A stretch of DNA of 64,000 nt from Bacteroidales bacterium UBA5507 (GCA_002426195.1 DIOT01000030.1:62001-126000), one strand, 5' to 3'; counted from the stretch's first letter, positions 18,297-27,311 are shown. The notes: a model not told the origin generated them from the letters alone. Translations and numbers: made by a program.

Positions 18297-19271
18297 CTAC
18301 AAGTTTGACAGACTTCTGTATACTGGAATGATGTCGATGTCGTGTTTCATGAGGTCACGCTTAGCCTTCTCAAAATCTTCTGTAAACCCAAGAAGGAAAC
18401 CACCACCACCTGATCCGCAAAGTTTGAGATAGTATGATTGAGATTCTAATCCTTGACGCCACACCTTTCTAAAAGCTTCGGGAATCATTGGCTCAAGGTT
18501 CTCATACAAAAATGCCGAAAGTGAGAAAAGTGTGTTGAAGAATCTTTTTGTTTCACCCTTTATTAGACTTCTAATGCACTGGTCATTAAGTGGGATCATC
18601 TCTTCTTTTACCCGCGACATGTATGAATCTATCTTGCATCGGTCGAGAAACGTGTTAACTAAACCGCTTGTCTTACCAGGCTTTCCAGTATTTATAAGGA
18701 AGATTGCTCCTTTTTGACTATGTCTGTATCTGGGAATCCCTACCATGCTGATATCTTTTTTGCTTTCAATAAGAAGTGGATGTTTAAGATAACAATTCAG
18801 AGGGTCCATTCCCGAACTTGTTCCATGAAAATATGATTCAAGCTGAGCTAGCTGATCTTTCAAATCCAGCATCTCTTGCTTTGAAAGCTTTTGCCCACGT
18901 GGAAATGCATCGGGAACATATTTTTCGAATAAAGCTGCTACAAGTGCACCTGAGCTTCCAACTCCATAACCCTGAGGAATACTCGACTCAAAATACAAAC
19001 TCCTTTCAATGTCAGATTCAAAAGCATCAATATCAAAATCACATTTTAGCGTTCCTGACTCTTTCAATGTTCTTATATACAATGAATACTCCTTCAGCAA
19101 CTTGTTAGAGCTTTGAGCAAAATCAAGATCTGTATATTTATCTTCATTAATGAAACTCAGTTCACCTTTAAAATGTGTGTAGGGAATTGTTAGGCCCATT
19201 GAGTCACACAAAATGCTGTATTCTCCAAATAAAAGTATTTTAGCATAAAAAATGCCGGCTCTTTTTTTCAT
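18297..19271 (-). CDS. Mevalonate kinase (GHMP family)
   Basis: A 324-residue kinase predicted to phosphorylate mevalonate. GHMP motif 1 is at the N-terminus (AKILLFGEYSIL), motif 2 is IPQGYGVGSSGALVAALF, binding ATP, and motif 3 is LCGSGGGGFLLGF. The N-terminal FYAKILLFGEYSI...GLTIPY pattern is the one I associate with flavobacterial mevalonate kinases. I start it at the ATG at 19271, two nt after the decarboxylase stop codon; an in-frame TTG at 19283 is less likely. Last gene of a four-gene mevalonate operon. Substrate assignment rests on family resemblance and operon context. Confidence 0.87.
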   Translation of the reverse strand: MKKRAGIFYAKILLFGEYSILCDSMGLTIPYTHFKGELSFINEDKYTDLDFAQSSNKLLKEYSLYIRTLKESGTLKCDFDIDAFESDIERSLYFESSIPQGYGVGSSGALVAALFEKYVPDAFPRGQKLSKQEMLDLKDQLAQLESYFHGTSSGMDPLNCYLKHPLLIESKKDISMVGIPRYRHSQKGAIFLINTGKPGKTSGLVNTFLDRCKIDSYMSRVKEEMIPLNDQCIRSLIKGETKRFFNTLFSLSAFLYENLEPMIPEAFRKVWRQGLESQSYYLKLCGSGGGGFLLGFTEDFEKAKRDLMKHDIDIIPVYRSLSNL

Positions 19272-19273
19272 GA

Positions 19274-20356
19274 TTATCTGCAATGCTTATTTTCAGGCCC
19301 TTTTCCTATCATATCATCCAAAATTTTGCCTTCATCACAATATTTCTTCAGCTCAATTAACGCGCTTTTAACTTTTTCAGTCTCCTCTTCAGGATATAAT
19401 ATGTGTATGTTTGGGCCAGCGTCCAGCGTAAAACACATTTCTATTTTGTTTTGTTTACGGATTTCATTAAAATGTTCAACAATATTTAAAGTATTTGGAT
19501 GCATTAAGATAAATCCGGGGGTTGAAGACATCATCATAGCATGAAGTGTCAATGCTTCGTTCTCAACAACCTCTGTGAAAGTATTCCAGTCGTTCTCAAT
19601 CATCCCTTGTTTAATTCTTTTCAGATTGCTAACTGCCTGAATGTATCTTGCTTCTGCAAACGGGTGACCATTCATCATTTGATGGCCTATTCTACTTGAT
19701 ATTTTTTTGGGAGCCTGATTAACAATAAGAATTGAATCCCTTATACTTCTGAATTTCTCACCTGGCACAAAGTCAACCGGAACAGCATATTCATCTGAAG
19801 ATCCATTAAAATCTTCACTTTTCCCCCAGATTGAGTAGCCACCATATACAGAACGACATGCGCTCCCCGATCCAAGCCTTGCAATAAAGGATGCTTTTTG
19901 TAGCATATCGTCAGAATTCAGCTTATCTGCCAAAAGTTGTTGTTCAATGCATACCAAACCCATTGCAAGAGCACTCATTGATGAAGCCGAAGAAGCTATA
20001 CCGGCAGAATGTGGGAAATTGTTACCACTTTCTATTGACAAATTAACATATGGAAGATAAACAAGATACTTCTCCAGACTATAAAGAAATTCTTCGATTT
20101 TAGATGCGAAGGCTGGATTGCGTTCTCCTTCAAAAAAGAAAGAAACTTCAGGACCATCTCCCGCTGAATTATAGGTAGCTTTTATTCTTGTTATAGTATA
20201 TGCTTCTGATAGGGAGAAACTTAAGGAAGGATTTGCGGGTAACTGAAAGCCCTTCTTTCCCCAGTATTTTATGAGTGCTATATTTGAGGGACTTTGCCAA
20301 CAAGTGCTAACACTTTGTGTCAGGATTTCTTTAAAATCTGATACTAATTTCGTCAT
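19274..20356 (-). CDS. mvaD: Diphosphomevalonate decarboxylase
   Basis: A 360-residue GHMP-fold enzyme that makes isopentenyl diphosphate from mevalonate diphosphate with ATP and loss of CO2. The diagnostic SPSNIALIKYWGK is near residue 22, followed by the P-loop-like HSAGIASSASSMSALA and the active-site run GSGSACRSVYGG, which in the family supplies substrate-binding Ser and Arg residues. The C-terminus has the expected TLDAGPN with the catalytic Asp. Length is slightly greater than the typical 320-340 owing to an N-terminal extension. The start overlaps the GYDIA kinase gene by 26 nt, consistent with translational coupling. Confidence 0.93.
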   Translation of the reverse strand: MTKLVSDFKEILTQSVSTCWQSPSNIALIKYWGKKGFQLPANPSLSFSLSEAYTITRIKATYNSAGDGPEVSFFFEGERNPAFASKIEEFLYSLEKYLVYLPYVNLSIESGNNFPHSAGIASSASSMSALAMGLVCIEQQLLADKLNSDDMLQKASFIARLGSGSACRSVYGGYSIWGKSEDFNGSSDEYAVPVDFVPGEKFRSIRDSILIVNQAPKKISSRIGHQMMNGHPFAEARYIQAVSNLKRIKQGMIENDWNTFTEVVENEALTLHAMMMSSTPGFILMHPNTLNIVEHFNEIRKQNKIEMCFTLDAGPNIHILYPEEETEKVKSALIELKKYCDEGKILDDMIGKGPENKHCR

Positions 20357-21308
20357 TGATTGTGGCTTTTTGCTTTAACACCAGGTCATCATAAGGATAA
20401 ATAACTCTTATTCCTTTCTCCTCAAAATAATCTTTAACGTATGCCTTGTTGCTTGTAGTTCCAGCTAGAACGAAGTCACCCCCCCAGGCGCCCAATGACT
20501 TTATAAAACCATTAAAGTCATTAAATAACCTCTCCTGGATAGTCTTTGTTTGCAAAACAGCAGATAATATTTGCTCATGCCGTTCAATTAAAGATGCAAA
20601 TGTAGCTATTTCTTTAACCTCTATTATCTTATTTGTGATTTCAGAAACTTCCTGAATTTGTTTTTGCAATTCAAACTTATTCAACTCTTTGTATCTGTTT
20701 ATTTCACGGTTTGTATCCTGCTTATTTCCCAAATAAATAAAATATAGAGAATTGGAAAACTCCGGATTAAATGGAGCTGGAGAAAAAACCGCATTGTGCT
20801 TATCCGTTCTCCTGAACAATATGGGATACGATACTCCGGCACAAGCAATATCATACCCGGATCCCTTTGAAACTTTTGAATGCAATTTATATTTGTCAAT
20901 TCCATACATTGATGCAACAAGTGCAATAATTGTTGAGCTACTTCCAAGGCCCAGAAACCTGTCGAAATCAAGTCGTGTTATAATTACTGCTCCTGAAAGA
21001 AACGGGTTCTCATTACATAGTTCTAAGGCAGATTTTAAAAGGCTTTGGATAAAGAGGGCGGTGCCTTCATTCGAGGATGCCAGTATTTCTATACTATCAG
21101 ATTTAAATTCAGCTTCAAACCATAGCCCGTTTACATCTGTCGCATTCCATGAGATCACTCCGTTATCATTTCTTTTACAAGACAGATCCTGTCCCAGTAC
21201 AGTTGGAATAGCCAAAGCTTTGGCACCATCAATTACCAGATATTCACCAGTAATAAGAAGTTTACCATTTGCTCTGAAATCTAATTTCGATTCCATGCTT
21301 TCAGGCAT
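20331..21308 (-). CDS. GYDIA-type GHMP kinase, candidate phosphomevalonate kinase
   Basis: A 325-residue GHMP-superfamily protein with motif 1 ANGKLLITGEYLVIDGAKALA, motif 2 FLGLGSSSTIIALVA (ATP binding) and a GSGYDIACAG segment that names this Bacteroidota family. The C-terminus has LGAWGGDFVLA. The family is found in mevalonate clusters of Flavobacteriia. Because the operon has mevalonate kinase and decarboxylase but no classical phosphomevalonate kinase, this protein probably fills that step; this is inference. The ATG at 21308 overlaps the reductase stop; a second ATG at 21296, 4 nt past that stop, is equally plausible. Confidence 0.85.
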   Translation of the reverse strand: MPESMESKLDFRANGKLLITGEYLVIDGAKALAIPTVLGQDLSCKRNDNGVISWNATDVNGLWFEAEFKSDSIEILASSNEGTALFIQSLLKSALELCNENPFLSGAVIITRLDFDRFLGLGSSSTIIALVASMYGIDKYKLHSKVSKGSGYDIACAGVSYPILFRRTDKHNAVFSPAPFNPEFSNSLYFIYLGNKQDTNREINRYKELNKFELQKQIQEVSEITNKIIEVKEIATFASLIERHEQILSAVLQTKTIQERLFNDFNGFIKSLGAWGGDFVLAGTTSNKAYVKDYFEEKGIRVIYPYDDLVLKQKATINDEISIRF

Positions 21309-22644
21309 TGTGTCGAACTGAATTCAGGAATGTCTGTACAGCACTATGTGACACTTTGTTCTTTTTAAAATACTCAACTGCCAGATCCTTTTCTGATTCA
21401 GTTGCATTAAAAACATTTAGAATATTAAAAAGGTGCATCTTCATATGACCCACCTGAATACCCTTTGTAGTTAGGGACTTTAATGCTCCAAAGTTATTTG
21501 CAAGTCCAATGGCAGAAGCAATTTCCATCAATTCCCGCGCATTAGGATTTCCAAGTATAGCAAGCGATAGTTTCGCCATTGGGTGAAGTGAAGTCAGCCC
21601 GCCCACCGTTCCTAATGATATCGGTAGGGTTAATGAATATCTGAACTTTTGATCATCTAATTCAATTGAAGTCAGACTTCTATATTTTCCTGTTCGTGAC
21701 GCATAAGCATGCCCGCAAGCTTCAACAGCACGAAAATCGTTGCCGGTAGCAAGTACAACAGAATCAATTCCATTAAAGATTCCTTTGTTATGAGTAGTGG
21801 CTCTATATACGTCAATGGTGGCAATATCTACCGCCATTTTAAATTTCTTAGCGAATTCCTCGCCCGACATACTTTCATCTATTGTATCAAAAGCAGAAGT
21901 GTCACATTCAACCCAGGTTTTAACAAGGCATTCCGGAGTATAGTTTGAAAGAATTGACATTACAACCTGCAAATCTTGTTCTTCAAACAGTCCGCTTTCA
22001 TTTACGAATTCTCTTAAAACTGCTGCATATTCTTCAAGGCAACTGTTAATAAAATTTGCCCCCATCGAGTCAATTGTTTCAAACCGCACTTCCAACTGAT
22101 AGTAATTTTTCAGCTCAGATGATTTGTCAACCAGTTCCATCGAAATTACACCTCCACCCCGCTTTTCCATATTAGCAGTAATTGAATATGATCTCTCAAG
22201 CATTATTTGTTTTAATAAGACAAAATGTTCATTTAGTTTACTCAGATGACCGCTCCAAACAAAATGAACCTGCCCAACCTTCGTTGTTGAGATTACTTCA
22301 CTATGAAAACCTCCGTTCGTAGCCCAGAATTTGGCACTTTTTGAAGCCGCTGCAATTACAGAACTTTCTTCGATTACCATTGGTACCATGAACATCTTTT
22401 CGTTAATAATCACATTGGGAGCAATACCATATGGGAAAAAGTAGTTGGTTATGGTGTTCTCACTAAACTCATCAAAAGCTTGCTGGATTTTCTTATCTGA
22501 ATGCCAAAATGATTTTATTAGTGTTTTAATCTCATCGGGGTTCGAGAAATATGACACAATTGTATCAATTTTTTGTTCCTTGGAGAACTTTGAAAATCCT
22601 TTTATCACTCGCCTTTGATTAACTGCATTTTGATTGTGTAACAT
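21301..22644 (-). CDS. Class II HMG-CoA reductase
   Basis: A 447-residue hydroxymethylglutaryl-CoA reductase that yields mevalonate. By comparison with the Pseudomonas mevalonii enzyme the catalytic residues are all present: Glu93 in VIEESSVIAAAS, Lys287 in THNKGIFNGID, Asp303 in ATGNDFRAVEA and His400 in GIQVGHMKMH. The short N-terminus without membrane helices fits class II, soluble reductases; these are often labelled degradative, but here the downstream kinases and decarboxylase argue for a biosynthetic role. It is the first gene of the operon. NADH versus NADPH preference cannot be told. HMG-CoA synthase is not in the window. Confidence 0.95.
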   Translation of the reverse strand: MLHNQNAVNQRRVIKGFSKFSKEQKIDTIVSYFSNPDEIKTLIKSFWHSDKKIQQAFDEFSENTITNYFFPYGIAPNVIINEKMFMVPMVIEESSVIAAASKSAKFWATNGGFHSEVISTTKVGQVHFVWSGHLSKLNEHFVLLKQIMLERSYSITANMEKRGGGVISMELVDKSSELKNYYQLEVRFETIDSMGANFINSCLEEYAAVLREFVNESGLFEEQDLQVVMSILSNYTPECLVKTWVECDTSAFDTIDESMSGEEFAKKFKMAVDIATIDVYRATTHNKGIFNGIDSVVLATGNDFRAVEACGHAYASRTGKYRSLTSIELDDQKFRYSLTLPISLGTVGGLTSLHPMAKLSLAILGNPNARELMEIASAIGLANNFGALKSLTTKGIQVGHMKMHLFNILNVFNATESEKDLAVEYFKKNKVSHSAVQTFLNSVRHNA

Positions 22645-22676
22645 GGCTACGAAAGTTTACCCTTTTTACGATATTA

Positions 22677-22684
22677 CAAAATTA
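22677..22684 (-). promoter_or_regulatory. Candidate -7 box for the mevalonate operon
   Basis: Minus-strand TAATTTTG matches TAnnTTTG, 32 nt upstream of the HMG-CoA reductase start, in the 168-bp divergent gap. No convincing -33 element is seen. On the plus strand an imperfect CATCTTTG at 22801 lies only 4 nt before the small coupled gene. Confidence 0.4.
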
Positions 22685-22812
22685 AGAAATTACGCACCTC
22701 ACGCAGGTTTTTGTCTCATATTTCTTAAAATATGCGTAATATTGACAACTGAAAGCACCTATATTATGTAACATAATTAAACTATTTATACCTCTTCATA
22801 CATCTTTGTAAT

Positions 22813-23016
22813 ATGACCATTTTTATCAATAATGAACCGTATGAAATATTCGAAGGTGCCCGTGTAGTGGATGCCATTAATCTCTACTTTAATTCGAATC
22901 CTTTGCTTAAGAATCACGTAGCTACAGACGTAACGGATGCTTATGGTAATAGGTTAATGGATAATGGACGACTATTGTCAGGTACCGAAATAATAATTGA
23001 TTCAGAATTAGCTTAA
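22813..23016 (+). CDS. Small beta-grasp-like protein coupled to 5'-nucleotidase
   Basis: A 67-residue protein starting MTIFINNEPYEIFEGARVV and ending GRLLSGTEIIIDSELA. The alternating hydrophobic pattern and the final 'dGn...nGrLLsGteIiI' layout recall small beta-grasp domains, as in ThiS/MoaD or the ubiquitin-like N-terminus of NuoG-type proteins, but it lacks the C-terminal Gly-Gly of sulfur carriers and has no Cys. The stop codon TAA overlaps the ATG of the next gene (TAATG), so the two are translationally coupled. No signal peptide. Function unknown; the fold call is only pattern-based. Confidence 0.72.
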   Translation: MTIFINNEPYEIFEGARVVDAINLYFNSNPLLKNHVATDVTDAYGNRLMDNGRLLSGTEIIIDSELA

Positions 23017-24461
23017 TGATTATGAAAAGAACCATTTTTATTCTTTTTTTCTTTAGCATTTGGTCTATAACATATGCTCAAACATCTGCAAATAAGAACG
23101 ATACTATAAAGCTTGTTGTTCTGGCAGTAAACGATCAACATGCCAAAATCGACAATTATGGTCAGCTTAAAGCAGCCGTAGATCAAATAAGGAGCCAGTA
23201 TGACAATGTGCTCCTTCTTTCGGGAGGTGATAATTTTACCGGCAATCCTGTGGTTGATCAATATTCCGACAAGGGATACCCAATTATCGATCTAATGAAC
23301 ATAGTAGGTTTCAATGCTAGTGCTGTCGGCAATCATGAATTTGATTACGGGCAGGAAATCCTTAATAAAAGAATGGAACAGGCTAAATTTCCTTTTCTTA
23401 GCGCTAATATCAAAAATCAGGACGGGACTAAAAACGCATTCAAACCCTATAATGATTTTGAACTTAATGGTCTTAAGGTAACTGTTATAGGTGCTATACA
23501 GCTCGGCAACGCGGGATTACCTGATTCTCATCCATCTAACCTTAAGGGATTATCATTTAAAGACGGTGTTGATGAGCTTCTAAATTATAAGAATCTCAAG
23601 GAAAACTGCAATGTATTTATAGCTTTGACTCATATCGGCTTTGAAGAAGATGTAAGACTTGCAGAACAGATGCCTGAACTAGATCTTATCATGGGGGGAC
23701 ATACTCACACTCTTACAAAGCCTTCGCATAATGTTAACGGAGTATATATTATGCAATCAGGTTCTAACGTCAGGAATCTTTCTAAAGCAATTATCTCACT
23801 TGTTAATGGTAAGGTTGTCAAGATCAACACTGAAATGTTAAATCTTGCTGATTTTAAATCCACTGATCGCATTATTGAAGAAAAATTAGCATATTACAAT
23901 GACAATAAAGAACTTAATCAAATAATCGGCACTTCGCTTGTACCAATAAAGGGATCCGATGAACTTGGATCATTAATGACAGATGCCGTAACATCTCTAC
24001 CTGAAGTTGAAGTTGCTTTTCAAAATAACGGCGGTATCAGAATCGATGCTCTTGCAAAAGGGCCCATAACAGTCAAGGATATTTATAAATTAGATCCATT
24101 TGGTAATGAAATTATCCTTTTCAGAATGTCACCAAAAGAAATTAAGTCTTTGATTTTTAACGCATATAAAGATGCAGGAGACGAAATCGATCTTCAGGTA
24201 TCAGGTTTGACATATACGATTAACTCACATAAGGGATATTCGCTCAATTCTGTTGAGCTTAAATGGCCTAATGGCAAGAAGATTAAGCAATGTAAAAAGA
24301 TTAATGTTGGACTGAATAGCTACATAGCAAGCAGTTACAAGTTTGACCATGAAGATTCAGGGAGATCATTATTTGTTACGACAGCCGAAATTTTAATACA
24401 ATACATTAAAGACAAAAAAGAAATTGAATACAACAACATAAGGAGAGCCTTCAAAAAATGA
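23016..24461 (+). CDS. Periplasmic 5'-nucleotidase / metallophosphatase (UshA-like)
   Basis: A 481-residue enzyme with an N-terminal signal peptide (to about residue 22, ending TYAQ) and two domains. The metallophosphatase domain has NDQHAKID, GGDNFTGNP, GNHEFDYG, THIGFEED and GGHTHT, the five metal-site motifs of the family. The C-terminal 5'-nucleotidase domain (about 300-481) contains AFQNNGGIRID and LDPFGNEI, which bind the base. Such proteins hydrolyse nucleotides or UDP-sugars outside the inner membrane. Two ATGs, at 23016 and 23022, are possible. It converges with the DUF4468 gene 21 nt away. Confidence 0.92.
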   Translation: MIMKRTIFILFFFSIWSITYAQTSANKNDTIKLVVLAVNDQHAKIDNYGQLKAAVDQIRSQYDNVLLLSGGDNFTGNPVVDQYSDKGYPIIDLMNIVGFNASAVGNHEFDYGQEILNKRMEQAKFPFLSANIKNQDGTKNAFKPYNDFELNGLKVTVIGAIQLGNAGLPDSHPSNLKGLSFKDGVDELLNYKNLKENCNVFIALTHIGFEEDVRLAEQMPELDLIMGGHTHTLTKPSHNVNGVYIMQSGSNVRNLSKAIISLVNGKVVKINTEMLNLADFKSTDRIIEEKLAYYNDNKELNQIIGTSLVPIKGSDELGSLMTDAVTSLPEVEVAFQNNGGIRIDALAKGPITVKDIYKLDPFGNEIILFRMSPKEIKSLIFNAYKDAGDEIDLQVSGLTYTINSHKGYSLNSVELKWPNGKKIKQCKKINVGLNSYIASSYKFDHEDSGRSLFVTTAEILIQYIKDKKEIEYNNIRRAFKK

Positions 24462-24482
24462 GAATTAAAAAGGATGTGACTC

Positions 24483-25019
24483 TCACCACTTTTCTTCAGG
24501 TTTCTCGGTTTTAGGTTCCATTCCGGTTTTTAAACTGACAATAATCTCCTTAACTTTTGTGTCGACTTGTTGTATGTAATTGTCCCATAAAGGCGAATAC
24601 ATTTGATCTTCTTTATTCATCCATCGTTCAACCGGGAACCTGGAAGCCTGTCGCAAAGTGAGATTTGTAATTGTATATCTGTATCTTCCAGGCTTAAATT
24701 CAATTTTCAAATCATAATTGACGATGCCGGCACCAACTTTTGTACCTTCTGCCTGATTTTCAATTTCAATACGGTGCATAAGTTCAATAACTCCACTTTC
24801 TCTATTCCTGACCCTTGAGACGTCTGCAGGGTTCTTATAATAGCTATTCAGCCATTCAATACCTCGGATGTACAACTCGTCCTGTGTTCCTGCTTGCTGT
24901 ACAACTTCCTGGTAGGTTACCAACTTCGAGTCCTGATCAACAGGAAAAACATCGCTATTTTGAGAAAATAGAGAAAAAGGGAGCAAAAGTGCAACTACAA
25001 AAAAAGTGAATCTATTCAT
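24483..25019 (-). CDS. Exported DUF4468 protein
   Basis: A 178-residue protein with an N-terminal signal peptide (MNRFTFFVVALLLPFSLFSQ). The body matches DUF4468, a TBP-like-fold domain common in Bacteroidota: FPVDQDSKLVTYQEVV, then ELYIRGIEWLNSYYKN. Function is unknown. I start it at the ATG at 25019, where a clear signal peptide begins; an open frame continuing up to 25277 overlaps the end of groEL and lacks coding character. A -7 box TATTTTTG is 19 nt upstream, with CTTG about 20 nt further. Confidence 0.85.
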   Translation of the reverse strand: MNRFTFFVVALLLPFSLFSQNSDVFPVDQDSKLVTYQEVVQQAGTQDELYIRGIEWLNSYYKNPADVSRVRNRESGVIELMHRIEIENQAEGTKVGAGIVNYDLKIEFKPGRYRYTITNLTLRQASRFPVERWMNKEDQMYSPLWDNYIQQVDTKVKEIIVSLKTGMEPKTEKPEEKW

Positions 25020-25037
25020 TTCGTGTACTTTAAGTGA

Positions 25038-25045
25038 CAAAAATA
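25038..25045 (-). promoter_or_regulatory. Candidate -7 box for the DUF4468 gene
   Basis: Minus-strand TATTTTTG matches TAnnTTTG, 18 nt upstream of the ATG at 25019. A minus-strand CTTG at 25066-25069, 20 nt further upstream, could be the -33 element. Its position supports the shorter start chosen for the gene. Confidence 0.45.
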
Positions 25046-25144
25046 ACAAATGTTGTTTATTTAAACAAGGTAATAGCAAAAATGATGCCCATAGTGAATC
25101 ATCTTCACTTAAAACGAGTAAAACTCTAATTGAGGATAATAAAC

Positions 25145-25175
25145 AAAAAAGGTTGAGTAGATTTACCCAACCTTT
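25145..25175 (-). terminator. Rho-independent terminator of groES-groEL
   Basis: AAAGGTTG (25148-25155) pairs with CAACCTTT (25168-25175); read on the minus strand the hairpin is followed by a T-rich run at 25145-25150 and beyond. It lies 21 nt past the groEL stop. Confidence 0.8.
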
Positions 25176-25195
25176 CTTTATATAATTGGAATCGA

Positions 25196-26830
25196 TTAGT
25201 ACATTCCACCCATTCCACCCATTCCTGGGTTTGGCATTGGTGTTTCCTTTTCCTCTTTGATGTCGGCTAAAACACATTCTGTAGTTAACAGCATTCCAGC
25301 GATAGAAGCAGCATTTTCTAAAGCTACTCTGGCTACCTTGGTAGGATCAATTACCCCGGCCTGGAATAAGTTCTCATAAACTTCGGTACGAGCGTTAAAC
25401 CCGAAATCATCTTTGCCTTCACGAACTTTCTGTACTATTACTGAGCCTTCGAGGCCTGCATTAGCAACTATTTGGCGAAGAGGTTCTTCAAGAGCGCGTT
25501 TAACAATGGCTATACCAGTGTTTTCATCCTCATTATCGCCTGCAAGATTATCAAGTGCCGGGATTGCTCTTATATATGCAACACCACCACCAGCGATAAT
25601 ACCTTCCTCAATTGCAGCGCGGGTTGCATGGAGAGCATCGTCAAAGCGGTCCTTCTTCTCCTTCATTTCAACTTCGCTTGCAGCGCCAACATAAATTACT
25701 GCTACCCCACCTGCCAACTTAGCCAATCTTTCTTGTAACTTCTCACGATCATAGTCAGATGTTGTGGTTTCAATCTGAGCTTTAATCATATTAACTCTGG
25801 ATGTGATAGCTTCAGTTGTGCCACGGCCACTAACAATGGTAGTATTTTCTTTATCAACAGTGATTTTCTCTGCTTGTCCAAGGTATGATAGATCTGCATC
25901 TTCTAATCGATAACCTTTTTCTTCTGAGATCACAGTTCCGCCTGTAAGTACCGCAATATCTTCAAGCATTTCTTTACGACGGTCGCCAAAACCAGGAGCT
26001 TTTACCGCAACAATCTTCAGAGAACCGCGAATCTTATTAACCACGAGTGTAGCAAGTGCTTCGCCATCAACATCCTCGGCAATAATAACTAATGGACGGC
26101 CGGTTTGAACGGTTTTCTCAAGAATTGGCAGAAAATCCTTCATTACAGAGATCTTCTTATCGTATATCAGGATGAAAGGATTCTCATAAACAGCTTCCAT
26201 CTTCTCTGTGTCGGTTATGAAGTATGGAGAAATGTATCCCCTGTCAAACTGCATACCTTCTACCACCTTTACTGTAGTCTCTATTCCTTTAGCTTCCTCT
26301 ATCGTGATAACACCTTCCTTCTTCACTTTATTCATTGCTTCGGCAATCTTCTCACCAATAAAAATGTCATTATTGGCCGAAATTGTAGCAACCTGAGTAA
26401 TTTTCTCGCTGCCTTCCTGAACGATTACCGACATCTTTTTTAATGAATCGATCACTTTCGTAACAGCTTTATCCATTCCTCTCTTAAGATCCATTGGATT
26501 AGCACCAGCGGTTACGTTCTTCATACCGGTTGTAACAATTGCCTGTGCTAATACGGTTGCCGTAGTTGTACCATCTCCAGCTATGTCAGCTGTTTTAGAT
26601 GCAACTTCTTTAACCATTTGAGCACCCATATTCTGAACGCCATCCTTTAATTCAACTTCTTTAGCTACAGTTACACCGTCCTTAGTTACTACAGGAGCAC
26701 CGTAAGTCTTGTCAATAATTACATTACGTCCTTTAGGACCTAGAGTTACTTTAACTGCATTTGCTAAAGCGTCAACCCCTTTTTTTAATTCTTCGCGGGC
26801 TTCAGTATTATAAATAATTTGCTTTGCCAT
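25196..26830 (-). CDS. groL: 60 kDa chaperonin GroEL
   Basis: A 544-residue GroEL, the subunit of the double-ring folding chamber. It opens with AKQIIYNTEAREELKKG and carries the ATP-site segments LGPKGRNVII, GDGTTTATVLAQAI and GGGVAYIRA, with Asp of the GDGTTT motif and the later catalytic Asp in place. The C-terminal tail is Gly-Met rich (GMGGMGGMY), as in typical GroEL. Length is canonical. It follows groES by 26 nt. Confidence 0.99.
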   Translation of the reverse strand: MAKQIIYNTEAREELKKGVDALANAVKVTLGPKGRNVIIDKTYGAPVVTKDGVTVAKEVELKDGVQNMGAQMVKEVASKTADIAGDGTTTATVLAQAIVTTGMKNVTAGANPMDLKRGMDKAVTKVIDSLKKMSVIVQEGSEKITQVATISANNDIFIGEKIAEAMNKVKKEGVITIEEAKGIETTVKVVEGMQFDRGYISPYFITDTEKMEAVYENPFILIYDKKISVMKDFLPILEKTVQTGRPLVIIAEDVDGEALATLVVNKIRGSLKIVAVKAPGFGDRRKEMLEDIAVLTGGTVISEEKGYRLEDADLSYLGQAEKITVDKENTTIVSGRGTTEAITSRVNMIKAQIETTTSDYDREKLQERLAKLAGGVAVIYVGAASEVEMKEKKDRFDDALHATRAAIEEGIIAGGGVAYIRAIPALDNLAGDNEDENTGIAIVKRALEEPLRQIVANAGLEGSVIVQKVREGKDDFGFNARTEVYENLFQAGVIDPTKVARVALENAASIAGMLLTTECVLADIKEEKETPMPNPGMGGMGGMY

Positions 26831-26856
26831 TTTCGTGTTTCTTTAAGTTCTTTAAA

Positions 26857-27135
26857 TTAAATGATAGCAACAATGTCAGATTCTCTCATTATCAGATAGT
26901 CAGAACCTTCAATGCTTATCTCGGTTCCTGAATATTTACCGTACAATACGGTGTCACCTACTTTTACAGTCATCGGCTCGTCCTTTTTCCCGTTTCCTAC
27001 TGCTACAACGGTTCCTCTCTGTGGCTTTTCCTTAGCTGTGTCAGGAATAATAATTCCCCCAGCAGTTTTGTTTTCAGCTGCAGCCGGCTCTACCAAAACC
27101 CGATCAGCTAATGGCTTAATATTCACTTTTGTCAT
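26857..27135 (-). CDS. groS: 10 kDa co-chaperonin GroES
   Basis: A 92-residue GroES, the lid of the GroEL chamber. The family pattern is complete: VNIKPLADRVLVEPA, a mobile loop with AAENKTAGGIIIPD (the IIIP-like hydrophobic contact to GroEL), and KVGDTVLYGKYSGTEISIEGSDYLIMRESDIVAI. First gene of the groES-groEL operon. A TATATTTG -7 box lies 62 nt upstream. No CIRCE-like inverted repeat (TTAGCACTC-N9-GAGTGCTAA) is seen in the leader. Confidence 0.98.
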   Translation of the reverse strand: MTKVNIKPLADRVLVEPAAAENKTAGGIIIPDTAKEKPQRGTVVAVGNGKKDEPMTVKVGDTVLYGKYSGTEISIEGSDYLIMRESDIVAII

Positions 27136-27196
27136 TGCTATATTTTTTAAAGTTTTACAATATAATGTTTGGATTAGCCCTTGTCACATTCTGTGC

Positions 27197-27204
27197 CAAA
27201 TATA
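27197..27204 (-). promoter_or_regulatory. Candidate -7 box for groES-groEL
   Basis: Minus-strand TATATTTG matches TAnnTTTG, 62 nt upstream of groES. No CIRCE operator or obvious heat-shock element was recognised around it. Confidence 0.45.
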
Positions 27205-27311
27205 CCCGATAAAGTCCCATATTATTTTTCACCAACCCAACCATATTGATATTCAGCACATTTGGAAATTTCTTATGGCCACTTTTACTTTTCTTGAATC
27301 TACTTTGGCCC

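Noticed and set aside
20752..21321. A 189-codon plus-strand open frame
   Set aside because: It is wholly antisense to the GYDIA kinase gene, which has clear family motifs.
25020..25277. Upstream extension of the DUF4468 gene to 25277
   Set aside because: It would overlap groEL and its terminator and would bury the signal peptide; the ATG at 25019 with its own -7 box is better.
27136..27311. A CIRCE heat-shock operator before groES
   Set aside because: No TTAGCACTC-N9-GAGTGCTAA-like inverted repeat was found in the leader.
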